The notes under the pieces: generated by a model | What the model saw: only the letters and a program-made list of their open reading frames with translations | Databases searched by the model: none | Told to the model about the DNA's origin: nothing | Shown: positions 1-7,801 of the stretch, piece by piece | Layout: each line of letters opens with the position of its first letter | How positions within the stretch are numbered: position 1 is the stretch's first letter | Assembly (NCBI GenBank): GCA_002842855.1 | Contig: PHEE01000010.1 | Location: forward strand, 33,165 to 97,164 | DNA: 64,000 nt | Reading direction: 5' to 3' | DNA from: Alphaproteobacteria bacterium HGW-Alphaproteobacteria-4 | Lineage (GTDB): Bacteria; Pseudomonadota; Alphaproteobacteria; Rhodobacterales; Rhodobacteraceae | Made by a program: the position numbers and the translations under genes

Positions 1-1
1 C

Positions 2-367
2 GTGCGGGCGACCTCGGGCGTGGCGCCCGGATTTGAGCGCAAGGCAATGTCGGTGGCCGAGATGCGGGCAGCGAACGCGCTGATCGTCGACATCCGCAGG
101 CCCGACGAATGGGTTGATACCGGGGTGATCGACGGCGCAAGACTCGTCACCTTTGTCAGCCCGCAGAGCTTTCTCGATGCGATCGGCCCCGAGATAGCCG
201 ACGGGCGCGACCTGATCCTGATTTGCCGCTCGGGCAACCGCAGCTCGCTGGCGGCAGAAGCGCTGGCGGGGATGATCCCGAACCGGATCATTTCGGTAAA
301 CGGCGGCATGAGCCAACAGATCGCGCAGGGTTACCAGACGGTGCGCCCAGTCTGTGCCACCTGCTGA
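2..367 (+). CDS. Rhodanese-like domain protein (probably 5'-truncated by the window edge)
   Basis: The frame is open from the first bases of the window, so the true start may lie upstream; a GTG at position 2 is the earliest possible start visible. The product has a rhodanese fold. An Asp-Ile-Arg-Arg-Pro-Asp-Glu-Trp segment (about residues 30-37) is typical of the domain entry. The active-site loop Cys-Arg-Ser-Gly-Asn-Arg-Ser carries the persulfide-forming cysteine (about residue 75), followed by the usual helix. Single-domain rhodaneses move sulfane sulfur or act as sulfur carriers, but the partner is not evident here. The gene ends 53 nt before the convergent pyrophosphatase gene, with a shared hairpin terminator between them. 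Domain assignment is firm; the physiological role is unknown. Confidence 0.85.
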   Translation: MRATSGVAPGFERKAMSVAEMRAANALIVDIRRPDEWVDTGVIDGARLVTFVSPQSFLDAIGPEIADGRDLILICRSGNRSSLAAEALAGMIPNRIISVNGGMSQQIAQGYQTVRPVCATC

Positions 368-375
368 GATGCAAA

Positions 376-403
376 GGCCCCGCCCGATCGCCATGGCGGG
401 GCC
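376..403. terminator. Hairpin terminator between convergent genes
   Basis: A perfect 9-bp stem (GGCCCCGCC and GGCGGGGCC) with a 10-nt loop sits between the rhodanese stop and the ppaC stop. It is followed on the plus strand by a short T-rich stretch. It probably serves both genes. Confidence 0.7.
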
Positions 404-419
404 GGTTCTTGACTGACGC

Positions 420-1337
420 TCAGATCTTCAGCGCCGGGATGATCTGTTTCTTGCGGCTCATGATGCCGGGCAGCAGCACCGTATCGCCCGCCACCTTGCA
501 GCCAAACGAGGCTTCGGCGATTTGCGCCACCAGATCGTTCGGCACCAGCAGGGTTGCCTCTTCGCGCAGGATGTCGACCACGAACAGCAGCACCTGATCG
601 GCGCCATCAGCGGCCGCCACGCCCGGCATCGCCGCCATCAGCGCCGCCTTGCGGTCAAGCACCGCCTTGGGCGAGGTGGTTTCCAGCACCGACACGCGCA
701 ACTGCTTGCCCGCGACTTCGTATTCCTTGCTGTCCATGCGCAGAAGTTGCGTCTCCGAGAAGGCCGAGACATCGGATTTCGCGGCGAAAAGCTCGGCAGC
801 ATAATCGGGGATCGAGATGCCAAGTTCCGCGGCCAGATCTTCGGCCACGGCACGGTCATGCGCGGTGGTGGTGGGGCTGCGGAATTCGAGCGTGTCCGAC
901 AGGATGCACGACAGCATCGCGCAGCGGATCGTTTCGGGCATCTTCGCGGTATCGTCGCCCATCAGATCATAAAGCACGGTCGCGGTGCAGGCGAGCGGGC
1001 GGATCGTGATTTCGATCGGCGCGCGGGTCTTGATGCCACCTGCAAGCATGTGGTGGTCGATGATGCCGATCACATTGGCGTCGTTGATCGAGGGCGGCAG
1101 TTCGGCGGGGTTGTTGGTATCGACGATCACCACGCTTTCGCCCGGCGCCACATCGGCAATGATTTCGGGCTTTGCAATTTCCCAGCGCTTGAGCACGAAG
1201 GCGGCTTCGGTATTGGGCTCGCCCAGCAGCACGGCGCGTGCGGGGGTGCCTTTGACCTCGTTCAGATACCACGCCCAGATGATGGGCGAGCAGGTGGCAT
1301 CGGTGTCGGGCGATTTGTGGCCAAGAACGGTAATCAT
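420..1337 (-). CDS. ppaC: Manganese-dependent (family II) inorganic pyrophosphatase
   Basis: This enzyme hydrolyses pyrophosphate to two phosphates in the cytoplasm, pulling biosynthetic reactions forward. At 305 aa it has the usual family II length. The DHH-superfamily motifs are in order: GHKSPDTDA (His7, Asp11, Asp13), Asp73 in VDTNNP, the Asp-His-His triplet at 94-96, and SDTLEF with Asp148. The C-terminal DHHA2 lobe ends with the substrate-binding Arg-Lys-Lys at about 295-297. The open frame continues upstream, but the ATG at 1337 begins exactly at the conserved MITVLGHKSP N-terminus, so that start is used. Family assignment is close to certain. Confidence 0.95.
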   Translation of the reverse strand: MITVLGHKSPDTDATCSPIIWAWYLNEVKGTPARAVLLGEPNTEAAFVLKRWEIAKPEIIADVAPGESVVIVDTNNPAELPPSINDANVIGIIDHHMLAGGIKTRAPIEITIRPLACTATVLYDLMGDDTAKMPETIRCAMLSCILSDTLEFRSPTTTAHDRAVAEDLAAELGISIPDYAAELFAAKSDVSAFSETQLLRMDSKEYEVAGKQLRVSVLETTSPKAVLDRKAALMAAMPGVAAADGADQVLLFVVDILREEATLLVPNDLVAQIAEASFGCKVAGDTVLLPGIMSRKKQIIPALKI

Positions 1338-1413
1338 GATATGCCTCACGAGCGGTGAATTTGCCGCCTTATAGGCGCTGGCGGCGGGCTTGTCACTTGC
1401 CGCGATGCAGCAT

Positions 1414-2412
1414 TCAGCGGGCAATCGGCAGCCGCGTGACGGCAAAGCCCTCGGCCTCAAGCAGCGCCAGCAGCCCCGCCTGCCCCGGCAGGTGCAGCGC
1501 GCCCGCCGCCACCAGCACCGGCCCGCGCGCGGCGGCGGCAAGAATTGGCGCGATCCAGGCGCGGTTGCGCCGCTCGATCAGCAATTCTTCGGAAAGCGCA
1601 ATCTGTGCCTCGACTGCGGCGGGTGCCATGCCGGAATTGGTCAGCGCGTCGTGGCGGGTGAACTCCCAGATCAGGCGGGTTTCTTCGGCGAAATAGGCAT
1701 CGGCCAGCGTGGCGGTATAATCGTCGGCGGCCTCGGCGGTCAGCAGTGCCGCCCGGATCAGGTCGATCTGGTCGCCATCGGGGATCAGGTCGAACAGCGT
1801 CAGCGCCGCGTCATAGGGCTCCATCGCCAGCACCGGCAGACCGCGTGCCTCGGCCGCCTCGATCAGTTGCCCGTCCAGCCCCTCGCGCCCCGCCGCCACT
1901 TCGCCTAGCGCGCAGGGCGAAAGCGACAGGGTCATGGCCGCATACCAGGGCTTGAACTTGGCAGCGAGAAATCCGGGCACGCCGCGCGCGCGCATCGCAG
2001 CCGCAAGGCGCAGCCACTCGGGTTCGGCCATGCGTTCGGGCAGGGTCGGGCCGCTGGGCACGAAGAACAGATCCAGCCGACTGGACATCGCCTGTTGCAG
2101 CAACGCCTGCTCTTGCGGCCCGGCCTCGACCAGCAGCGCGCGCGCGCCCGCCAGCGCGGGTTGCAGTGCGGCCAGCGTGGCGGCGTGACGCGGATCATCG
2201 AAATGGAAGGTGCCGACCAGGGTGATCCGCGCCAGCCCCCGCTCTGCCCGCCACAAGATGCCCTCGGCATGCGGCACCACCGCTGCGCGATAGCGCAACT
2301 CGGCGCGGGTCTCGGGGGCAAGCGCGTCAAAGAGGTTGGCGCCCACGCAGGCCGCCCGCGCCGGCGCGCTTGCCAGCAGGCAGGCGGCAACAAGGGCAAG
2401 TGCGCGGAACAT
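1414..2412 (-). CDS. TraB/GumN family secreted protein
   Basis: A 332-aa protein with an N-terminal signal peptide (hydrophobic run to about residue 20, ending in Ala-Arg-Ala) and the two hallmarks of the TraB/GumN fold: GTFH near residues 67-70 and GALHLPG near 304-310. The family is related to Tiki metalloproteases and the His residues may bind metal, but no substrate is established for the bacterial proteins. Export to the periplasm or outer membrane is inferred from the signal. It lies 5 nt before the dehydrogenase stop on the same strand and may be co-transcribed with it. Confidence 0.85.
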   Translation of the reverse strand: MFRALALVAACLLASAPARAACVGANLFDALAPETRAELRYRAAVVPHAEGILWRAERGLARITLVGTFHFDDPRHAATLAALQPALAGARALLVEAGPQEQALLQQAMSSRLDLFFVPSGPTLPERMAEPEWLRLAAAMRARGVPGFLAAKFKPWYAAMTLSLSPCALGEVAAGREGLDGQLIEAAEARGLPVLAMEPYDAALTLFDLIPDGDQIDLIRAALLTAEAADDYTATLADAYFAEETRLIWEFTRHDALTNSGMAPAAVEAQIALSEELLIERRNRAWIAPILAAAARGPVLVAAGALHLPGQAGLLALLEAEGFAVTRLPIAR

Positions 2413-2417
2413 GGCGC

Positions 2418-3404
2418 CTAGAGCATCCCCGGAACCACGAGGTCCGGCGGGCGGTGGCCATCGGCAAAGGTCTTGATGTTGACGATCACCTTTTCGCCCA
2501 TCTCGATGCGGCCCTCCAGCGTGGCCGAGCCCATGTGCGGCAACAGCACCACATTGGGCAATTCGCGCAGGCGCGGGTTGATCTCGTGGCCATGTTCAAA
2601 CACATCCAGCCCCGCCCCGGCAATTTCACCCGCACGCAACATCCGTGTCAGCGCGTTTTCGTCAATCACCTCGCCGCGCGAGGTGTTGACGATGACCGCC
2701 GTGGGTTTCATCAGCTTCAACCGCCGCGCATTCATGAGGTGGAAGGTCGAGGGCGTGTGCGGGCAGTTGATCGACAGAATGTCCATGCGACTGACCATCT
2801 GATCGAGGCTGTCCCAGTAGGTCGCCTCAAGCTCGGCTTCGGTCTCGGGGCGCAGGCGTTTGCGGTTGTGATAATGCACCTGCATGCCAAAGGCGCGGGC
2901 ACGGCGCGCCACCGCCTGCCCGATCCGCCCCATGCCCAGAATGCCCAGCCGCTTGCCGCCCACCCGCGTGCCCATGAAGGCGGTCGGCGACCAGCCTTGC
3001 CAGTCACCGGCCTGCATCACCGCCAGCCCTTCGGGGATGCGCCGGGTGACGGCAAGGATCAGCGCCAGCACCATGTCGGCGGTGTCGTCGGTCATCACGC
3101 CGGGGGTGTTCGAGATCAGCACCCCGCGTTGGCGCGCAGAGGTTACGTCGATATGGTCCACGCCCGCGCCATAGTTGGCGATCAGCTTCAGCTTTGGCCC
3201 CGCCTGCGCCAGCATCGCGGCGTCGATATGGTCGGTGATGCAGGGCACCAGAACATCGGCGCGGCGCATCGCGGCACTCAGGCCCTCGCGGTCCATGCGC
3301 GCGTCGGTCTCGCTAAGCTCGACATCGAACAATTCCTTCATCCGGGTCTCGACAACCTCGGGCAACCGTCGCGTCACGACAACACTCAGCCGGGGTGCAG
3401 GCAT
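2418..3404 (-). CDS. D-isomer-specific 2-hydroxyacid dehydrogenase (glyoxylate/hydroxypyruvate reductase type)
   Basis: A 328-aa NAD(P)-dependent oxidoreductase. The Rossmann glycine motif GMGRIG is at 157-162 and the next strand ends in Asn-Arg-Lys-Arg (about 180-183). Basic residues there favour NADPH. The catalytic Arg is in NTSRGE (about 243), a Glu in the DVFEHGHE segment, and the His in LLPHMGSAT (about 290). The likely reaction is reduction of glyoxylate or hydroxypyruvate, but close paralogues use other 2-oxoacids. The ATG at 3404 is preferred over upstream starts because AGGAGG lies just before it. Confidence 0.88.
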   Translation of the reverse strand: MPAPRLSVVVTRRLPEVVETRMKELFDVELSETDARMDREGLSAAMRRADVLVPCITDHIDAAMLAQAGPKLKLIANYGAGVDHIDVTSARQRGVLISNTPGVMTDDTADMVLALILAVTRRIPEGLAVMQAGDWQGWSPTAFMGTRVGGKRLGILGMGRIGQAVARRARAFGMQVHYHNRKRLRPETEAELEATYWDSLDQMVSRMDILSINCPHTPSTFHLMNARRLKLMKPTAVIVNTSRGEVIDENALTRMLRAGEIAGAGLDVFEHGHEINPRLRELPNVVLLPHMGSATLEGRIEMGEKVIVNIKTFADGHRPPDLVVPGML

Positions 3405-3546
3405 GACGACCCTCCTCTTGCTTTGCAAATCCTCGTTCCTCGGTGCAAAGTGACGCGCAACGGGGCAAGGCACAAGGCCCCGCGGGCGCGGCATATCCGC
3501 TGCGTATAAAAAGACGGGGCGACACGGCAGTTTGCGGGGGTTTTCG

Positions 3547-4065
3547 ATGGCCAGAAGCTATTGCGGCGTGATCGCGCTGGCGATGTGGGCTTTGCTTGCG
3601 GCGGTTCCGGGCGCTGCGCAGTCAACTGCACCCGAGCCTGTGCGCGGGCCAGTCACCAACCTGCCGCTGCCGCGCTACGTTTCGCTGAAAAGCTCCGAAG
3701 GCAACGCCCGGCGCGGCCCGTCGCTGTCACATCGCATCGACTGGGTGTTTCGCCATAACGGCATGCCGCTGCGCGTCACCGCCGAATACGGCCACTGGCG
3801 CCGGGTGGAAGACCGCGAAGGCGCGGGCGGCTGGGTGCACTATTCGCTGCTTTCGGGGGTGCGCACCGTGACCGTCACCTCCGACCAAGACCTGCTGATG
3901 CGCCCCGACCCGACCGCATCGGCTTTGGCACGCGCCGAGGCTGGGGCGATCGCGCGGCTCGGCGCATGCCTGCCCGATTGGTGCCGCATCTCGGCGCCCG
4001 GCGCGCAGGGCTGGGTGCCAAAATCGGCAATCTGGGGCGTCGATACCGACGAGCTGCGCGACTAG
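3547..4065 (+). CDS. Secreted bacterial SH3-domain protein
   Basis: A 172-aa protein with a signal peptide (about residues 1-25, ending Pro-Gly-Ala-Ala-Gln). The mature part resembles two consecutive bacterial SH3 (SH3_4-like) segments: the first around YVSLKSSEGNARRGPS, the second around DQDLLMRPDPTASA, ending with GWVPKSAIWGV. Such domains bind cell-wall peptides or act as periplasmic adaptors. It is divergent from the dehydrogenase gene, with a 142-nt promoter region between. A TTG at 3532 is possible, but the ATG at 3547 has a G5 run 6 nt upstream and begins directly at the signal peptide. Confidence 0.8.
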   Translation: MARSYCGVIALAMWALLAAVPGAAQSTAPEPVRGPVTNLPLPRYVSLKSSEGNARRGPSLSHRIDWVFRHNGMPLRVTAEYGHWRRVEDREGAGGWVHYSLLSGVRTVTVTSDQDLLMRPDPTASALARAEAGAIARLGACLPDWCRISAPGAQGWVPKSAIWGVDTDELRD

Positions 4066-4142
4066 CGCGGCAACGCGCCGCTGGCCAAGCTTGCCCGCGC
4101 GCTTTAATGCAGGGCGCGCAACCGGGGCTCGCAGGGGGGCAG

Positions 4143-5024
4143 ATGGCACGCGATTCGCATCAGCTTCTCAACCTCTCGGGTGGGCTGGCTTCGGTTTCGG
4201 TGGCGCTTGCGCTGGTGGCGCTCAAGGCTTGGGCGCTGCATCAGACCGGCTCGCTGGCCATCGCCGCCTCGCTGACCGACAGCGCAATGGATCTGCTGGC
4301 CTCGCTCGGTGGGCTTACGGCCATCATCTACGCCGCGCGCCCGCCTGATGATGACCATGCCTTCGGCCATACCTCGGCCGAAGACCTGGCGGCGCTCGGG
4401 CAATCGCTCATCATCCTCGCCTCGGCGTCGGCGATTGGCTGGGCCGCCATCACCCGGCTCTTGGCCGATACCCCTGCCCCGCTTGCCGCCGAAAGCGCCG
4501 GCATCGCGGTCATGCTCGCCTCGGTTGTGCTGACGGCGGCGCTGGTCGGCTGGCAGCGGTTCGTGGCGCGGCGCACCGGCAACCGCGTGGTCGCCGCCGA
4601 TTCGCTGCATTACGTCGGCGACCTGCTGCCCACGCTTGGCGCCATCGTGGCGCTGATCGCTTCGGCACGCTGGGGCATCGGCGGCATCGACAGCATCGTG
4701 GCGCTCGCTGCGGCGCTGTTCATGGCCGCTGGTGCCGCGCGGATCGGGGCGGCGGCGTTCAACGCGCTGATGGACCGCACCGCCGATGCCGCCCTGGTCG
4801 AAGGCATTGCCGCCATCGCCCGCGGCTGGCCCGGTGTGCGCGGCTTTCACGACCTGAAAACCCGCACCGCAGGTTCGAAGGTGTTCGTGCACCTGCATGT
4901 CGAACTTGACGGCGAGCAATCCCTGCGCGAGGCGCACGCCATTGCCGCCGCCTTGAAACGCCAGATCTGCACGACCTACCCGCAGACAGATGTCATCATC
5001 CATCAGGATGTCGCGGCCAGCTAG
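4143..5024 (+). CDS. Cation diffusion facilitator, FieF (YiiP) type
   Basis: A 293-aa inner-membrane divalent-cation/proton antiporter with six membrane segments and a C-terminal cytoplasmic domain. The transport site shows Asp-x3-Asp in TM2 (DSAMD) and His-x3-Asp in TM5 (HYVGD). This is the D-D/H-D tetrahedral site of FieF/YiiP, associated with Zn, Cd, Fe or Mn export. The C-terminal domain (from about residue 210) has the usual VRGFHDLKTRTAG and HVELDG strands. The ATG at 4143 has a strong G-rich ribosome site ending about 4 nt upstream. Metal specificity cannot be told from sequence. Confidence 0.88.
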   Translation: MARDSHQLLNLSGGLASVSVALALVALKAWALHQTGSLAIAASLTDSAMDLLASLGGLTAIIYAARPPDDDHAFGHTSAEDLAALGQSLIILASASAIGWAAITRLLADTPAPLAAESAGIAVMLASVVLTAALVGWQRFVARRTGNRVVAADSLHYVGDLLPTLGAIVALIASARWGIGGIDSIVALAAALFMAAGAARIGAAAFNALMDRTADAALVEGIAAIARGWPGVRGFHDLKTRTAGSKVFVHLHVELDGEQSLREAHAIAAALKRQICTTYPQTDVIIHQDVAAS

Positions 5025-5031
5025 CGGCCCG

Positions 5032-5832
5032 TCAGTCGCCTGCGCCGCGGGTGCGCAGCCGCCGCTCCAGCCGCCTGAGCGCAAGCGAGAGGGTGATGGT
5101 CATCGTCAGATAGATCAGCGCAACCACGTTGTAGGTCTCGAAATAGCGAAAATTGCCCGCCGCCGTGACTTTGCCAAGCTGGGTGATGTCGGCCACGCCC
5201 AGCACCGAAACCAGCGAGCTGTCCTTTACCATCGCCACGAAATCATTGCCGAGCGGCGGCAGGATGGTGCGGAACGCCTGCGGAAACACGATGTGGCGAA
5301 AGCGGTGCCAGCCGTTAAGCCCCAGCGCCTTGGCGGCTTCGATCTGGCCAATATCCACCGCCTGCAACCCGGCGCGAAAGACCTCGGCGATGAAGGCCGA
5401 ATAGGCCAGCACCAGCGCCAGCACCGCCCGCGCCAGCAGCGGAAAGTCGCGCGTGCTCACTTCACCCAGCCCCAGCGCCGCCGCCATTCCGTTCCACCCG
5501 GCTACCAGCAACGGCGTCAGCGCAAAGGCGACGTAGAGCAGCAGCACAATGATCGGCACCCCGCGCACGACCTCGATGTAGAACCGTGCCGCCTGCCGCG
5601 CGATCAGGCTGCGCGACAAAAGCGCCACCGCCAGCCCAAGCCCCAGCACCGCCGCCCCCAGAAACGCCACCACGGTTACCAGCACCGTAATGGCGATGCC
5701 CTTGGAAAGCGTCGCAAGCACCCGGGCATAGACCACATCGCTGGCAATCTGCCAAAACAGCCAGCCGCCGATTGCCGCAAGCGCCACCAGCCACCACGGA
5801 AAATCCGCGCCCGTCTGTTTTGGCGGGGTCAC
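5032..5832 (-). CDS. Polar amino-acid ABC transporter permease
   Basis: A 266-aa inner-membrane permease of the His/Glu/Arg/opine (HEAT) family. The N-terminus holds one or two hydrophobic segments before the core, and the EAA loop that contacts the ATPase is visible as AKALGLNGWHRFRHIVFPQA. It follows the binding-protein gene by 36 nt on the same strand, so the pair forms one unit. No ATP-binding subunit or second permease is adjacent; the next gene is the FieF-type exporter on the opposite strand. The transporter must borrow an ATPase encoded elsewhere. Confidence 0.9.
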   Translation of the reverse strand: MTPPKQTGADFPWWLVALAAIGGWLFWQIASDVVYARVLATLSKGIAITVLVTVVAFLGAAVLGLGLAVALLSRSLIARQAARFYIEVVRGVPIIVLLLYVAFALTPLLVAGWNGMAAALGLGEVSTRDFPLLARAVLALVLAYSAFIAEVFRAGLQAVDIGQIEAAKALGLNGWHRFRHIVFPQAFRTILPPLGNDFVAMVKDSSLVSVLGVADITQLGKVTAAGNFRYFETYNVVALIYLTMTITLSLALRRLERRLRTRGAGD

Positions 5833-5868
5833 GGGCCGGCGCTCCGGCGCGGCGCCGGGGTCAAGGCG

Positions 5869-6657
5869 CTATTGCCCCATCTTGTAGTCGAGAAACCACC
5901 GGGTGTTCAGCGCCGCAATGGTGCCATCGGCCTGCATCGCCGCAATCGCCGCGTTGACCGGCGCCACGAGGTTTGACCCCTTGGGAAAGATGAAGCCGAA
6001 ATCTTCGGTGCCAAGCTTTTCGCCGACAATCTTCAGCCCACCGTTCGAGGCCGCCACATAGCCCGCCCCCGAAGTGCCATCGGTCAGTACCAGATCAACG
6101 TCGCCCGCGCGCAGCGCTTCAACCCCGGCGCCGAAGGTCTCGAACATCTTGATGCGCGGGTTCGCCTCGTTGCCGTCAAGCACCTCATAGACCCCAACAT
6201 AAAACGGGGTGGTGCCCGGCTGTGCCGCCATCAGCAGCTTGGGGTCGGCGGCAAAGCCTGCCGCATCGGCAAACCGCGCCTCGTCGCCGCGCACCATCAT
6301 CACCATTTCGCTGCGCATGTAGGCATCTGAAAAATCGACCACTTCCTTGCGGTCGTCGCGGATGGTGATGCCGGTCATGCCAATGTCGAACTGCCCCCCC
6401 GAAACCGCCGGGATCATCGCATCCCAGCTTGAGTTGGCGTATTCGACAACCATGTTCAGCCGCTTGGCAATCTCGGCCATCGCATCATATTCCCAGCCGA
6501 TCGCCGTGCCGGTGGCATCGACAAACTGTAGCGGCGGATAGGCGTTTTCGGTTACCACCACCACCTTGCGCCCGCCCAGATCGGGCACCTGGGCAATGGC
6601 GGTGGTTGTGGAAAGCACAAGGGCGGCAAAGGCGGCCAGTGTGGCAAGAAACTTCAT
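5869..6657 (-). CDS. Periplasmic amino-acid-binding protein (SBP_bac_3 family)
   Basis: A 262-aa type-II periplasmic binding protein with a signal peptide (cleavage expected after about residue 22, Ala-Ile-Ala). The family pattern is clear: VVTENAYPPLQF at the first strand, GWEYDAMAEIAKRLN, then the signature FDIGMTGITIRDDRKEVVDFS that contacts the amino-acid ligand. It delivers substrate to the permease downstream. The start ATG has AGGAG 7-8 nt upstream. Polar amino acids are the usual ligands, but the specific one cannot be called. Confidence 0.9.
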   Translation of the reverse strand: MKFLATLAAFAALVLSTTTAIAQVPDLGGRKVVVVTENAYPPLQFVDATGTAIGWEYDAMAEIAKRLNMVVEYANSSWDAMIPAVSGGQFDIGMTGITIRDDRKEVVDFSDAYMRSEMVMMVRGDEARFADAAGFAADPKLLMAAQPGTTPFYVGVYEVLDGNEANPRIKMFETFGAGVEALRAGDVDLVLTDGTSGAGYVAASNGGLKIVGEKLGTEDFGFIFPKGSNLVAPVNAAIAAMQADGTIAALNTRWFLDYKMGQ

Positions 6658-6705
6658 GTGCGGCTCCTGTCGCGAAATATCCGCAGCGAGGTTAGGGCGC
6701 CGGTC

Positions 6706-6933
6706 TCATACTGTCCAGAGTGCAAGGTGGGTGCGCGGGCCGCCCACCGCGGCCCCCATGCGCACCCTGCCAAGCACTGGCTCTGCACGAAAACCTAGCG
6801 CGGTCAACGCATAGCCCAGCAGCGCATTCAACTCGAGGCAATAGCCGCCGCGCCGTTCAAGCACCGACTTGCGCCAGACTGCATGCGGTGCGAGGCCCGG
6901 CAGTCGGCCTGCAAGGTGGAGGCCGATGCCACT
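6706..6933 (-). pseudogene. Remnant of an arylamine N-acetyltransferase gene (truncated at both ends)
   Basis: Read on the minus strand, the frame contains the arylamine N-acetyltransferase core. A GLHLAGRLPGLAPHAVW stretch is followed by the active-site motif Arg-Arg-Gly-Gly-Tyr-Cys, then LELNALLGYALTALGF, a GRVRMG strand and PRTHLALWTV. The catalytic Cys and the start of the His region are present. The frame is closed upstream by TGA (6934-6936) and downstream by TGA right after ThrVal. The Asp of the triad, the rest of the protein (normally about 270 aa) and any credible start are missing. It is therefore a decayed fragment, lying directly after the GNAT stop. Confidence 0.75.
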
Positions 6934-6954
6934 TCAGGCACTGAAACGCCCCGC

Positions 6955-7443
6955 TTACCGCCTTGCCAGCATTGGCAAAATCAAGCCCCACGGCGTTTCT
7001 TGAGGTGGCCCAGACACTTCGAAACCCAGTTTCGTGTAGACCGAAATTGCCCGTTTGTTTTCAGGGTGAGGATCGGTTGCGATAACGGGAACACCCGCAT
7101 CAAAAAGGGCCCGCATCCGCGCGCCGATAAACGCGGTTCCATGCCCGATACCGACCATTTCGGGGTCTCCGATGTATTGGTCAATTCCCCGCGACCCTCT
7201 GGGAAGTTGGGCAAAATGATGATCTTCCCAGCCATGCACGGTATAGTCCTGCATGAAGGCAAAGGGGCGCTCATTTGTCGAGACTATCCAGCGCAATACC
7301 CGAGGATCGCGTATGTCTTCCTGATCGTAGGGTTCATCCGAGTTCCACCATTCGCGAACATGCGGATGCGCTTGCCACTCGATCAGCAAATTGAGATCAT
7401 CGATTGTCGCTTGACGAAATTCGTATCTCTTGGGCGTCATCAT
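6955..7443 (-). CDS. GNAT acetyltransferase, aminoglycoside 6'-N-acetyltransferase-like
   Basis: A 162-aa GNAT protein. The order of elements matches the AAC(6')-Ib-type subfamily: FRQATIDDLNLLIEWQ at the N-terminus, HVREWW, then RGIDQYIGDPEMVGIGHGTAF, where the acetyl-CoA pyrophosphate loop is Gly-Ile-Gly-His-Gly-Thr, and finally TDPHPENKRAISVYTKLGFE. Family members acetylate aminoglycosides, but many housekeeping relatives have unknown substrates, so resistance is only a possibility. The gene looks richer in A+T than its neighbours and lies beside a broken nat gene and a long non-coding stretch, which suggests an acquired segment. Confidence 0.75.
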   Translation of the reverse strand: MMTPKRYEFRQATIDDLNLLIEWQAHPHVREWWNSDEPYDQEDIRDPRVLRWIVSTNERPFAFMQDYTVHGWEDHHFAQLPRGSRGIDQYIGDPEMVGIGHGTAFIGARMRALFDAGVPVIATDPHPENKRAISVYTKLGFEVSGPPQETPWGLILPMLARR

Positions 7444-7801
7444 TCCGACAGTCTAGCAGATCATCGGTTGGCAGGCATGGGTCCGCTGCGGTCCATCGCT
7501 GCAAACTGAACGAACGGCAACCCAAAGCCACTCGCGGCGCCGCCGCCTTCGTTCGACTGCTCAAATGGCCTTACCTCAACCCTTGACAGCCCGTTAACGC
7601 CAGCACTTATTTCCTGACTTTTCAATATTTTGGTCGCGATAACGCGCGTGATATCACCCGGCGGCCCTACGCCCCGCGCGCGGCTTTTCCTTCGCCCCTG
7701 CCTGCGGCCCGGTCTTTCGCCGACCGCCAAACCCGGCGCGAAAGCCCTTCTCTGCGGGTCCGACCGGCGCTAACACTTGGCGAACCGCCGCCGAGGTGCG
7801 C
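7444..7801. other. 358-bp non-coding region between GNAT gene and xdhC
   Basis: No convincing gene is seen on either strand; short frames here lack family features and ribosome sites. The centre (about 7560-7650) is A/T-richer than the surroundings and holds the putative promoter listed separately. The region presumably carries the promoters of the two divergent genes. Confidence 0.6.
7583..7612 (+). promoter_or_regulatory. Possible sigma-70 promoter upstream of xdhC
   Basis: TTGACA at 7583-7588 is followed after 18 nt by TTATTT at 7607-7612. It lies about 190 nt before the xdhC start. The -35 match is perfect but the -10 is weak, so this is tentative. Confidence 0.3.

Noticed and set aside
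1338..1541. Extended N-terminus of the pyrophosphatase
   Set aside because: The extra residues are Arg/Cys-rich and unlike the family; the ATG at 1337 starts exactly at the conserved N-terminus.
7461..7730. Possible 89-codon minus-strand gene in the gap before xdhC
   Set aside because: No ribosome site, no domain, basic shadow-like composition; treated as non-coding.
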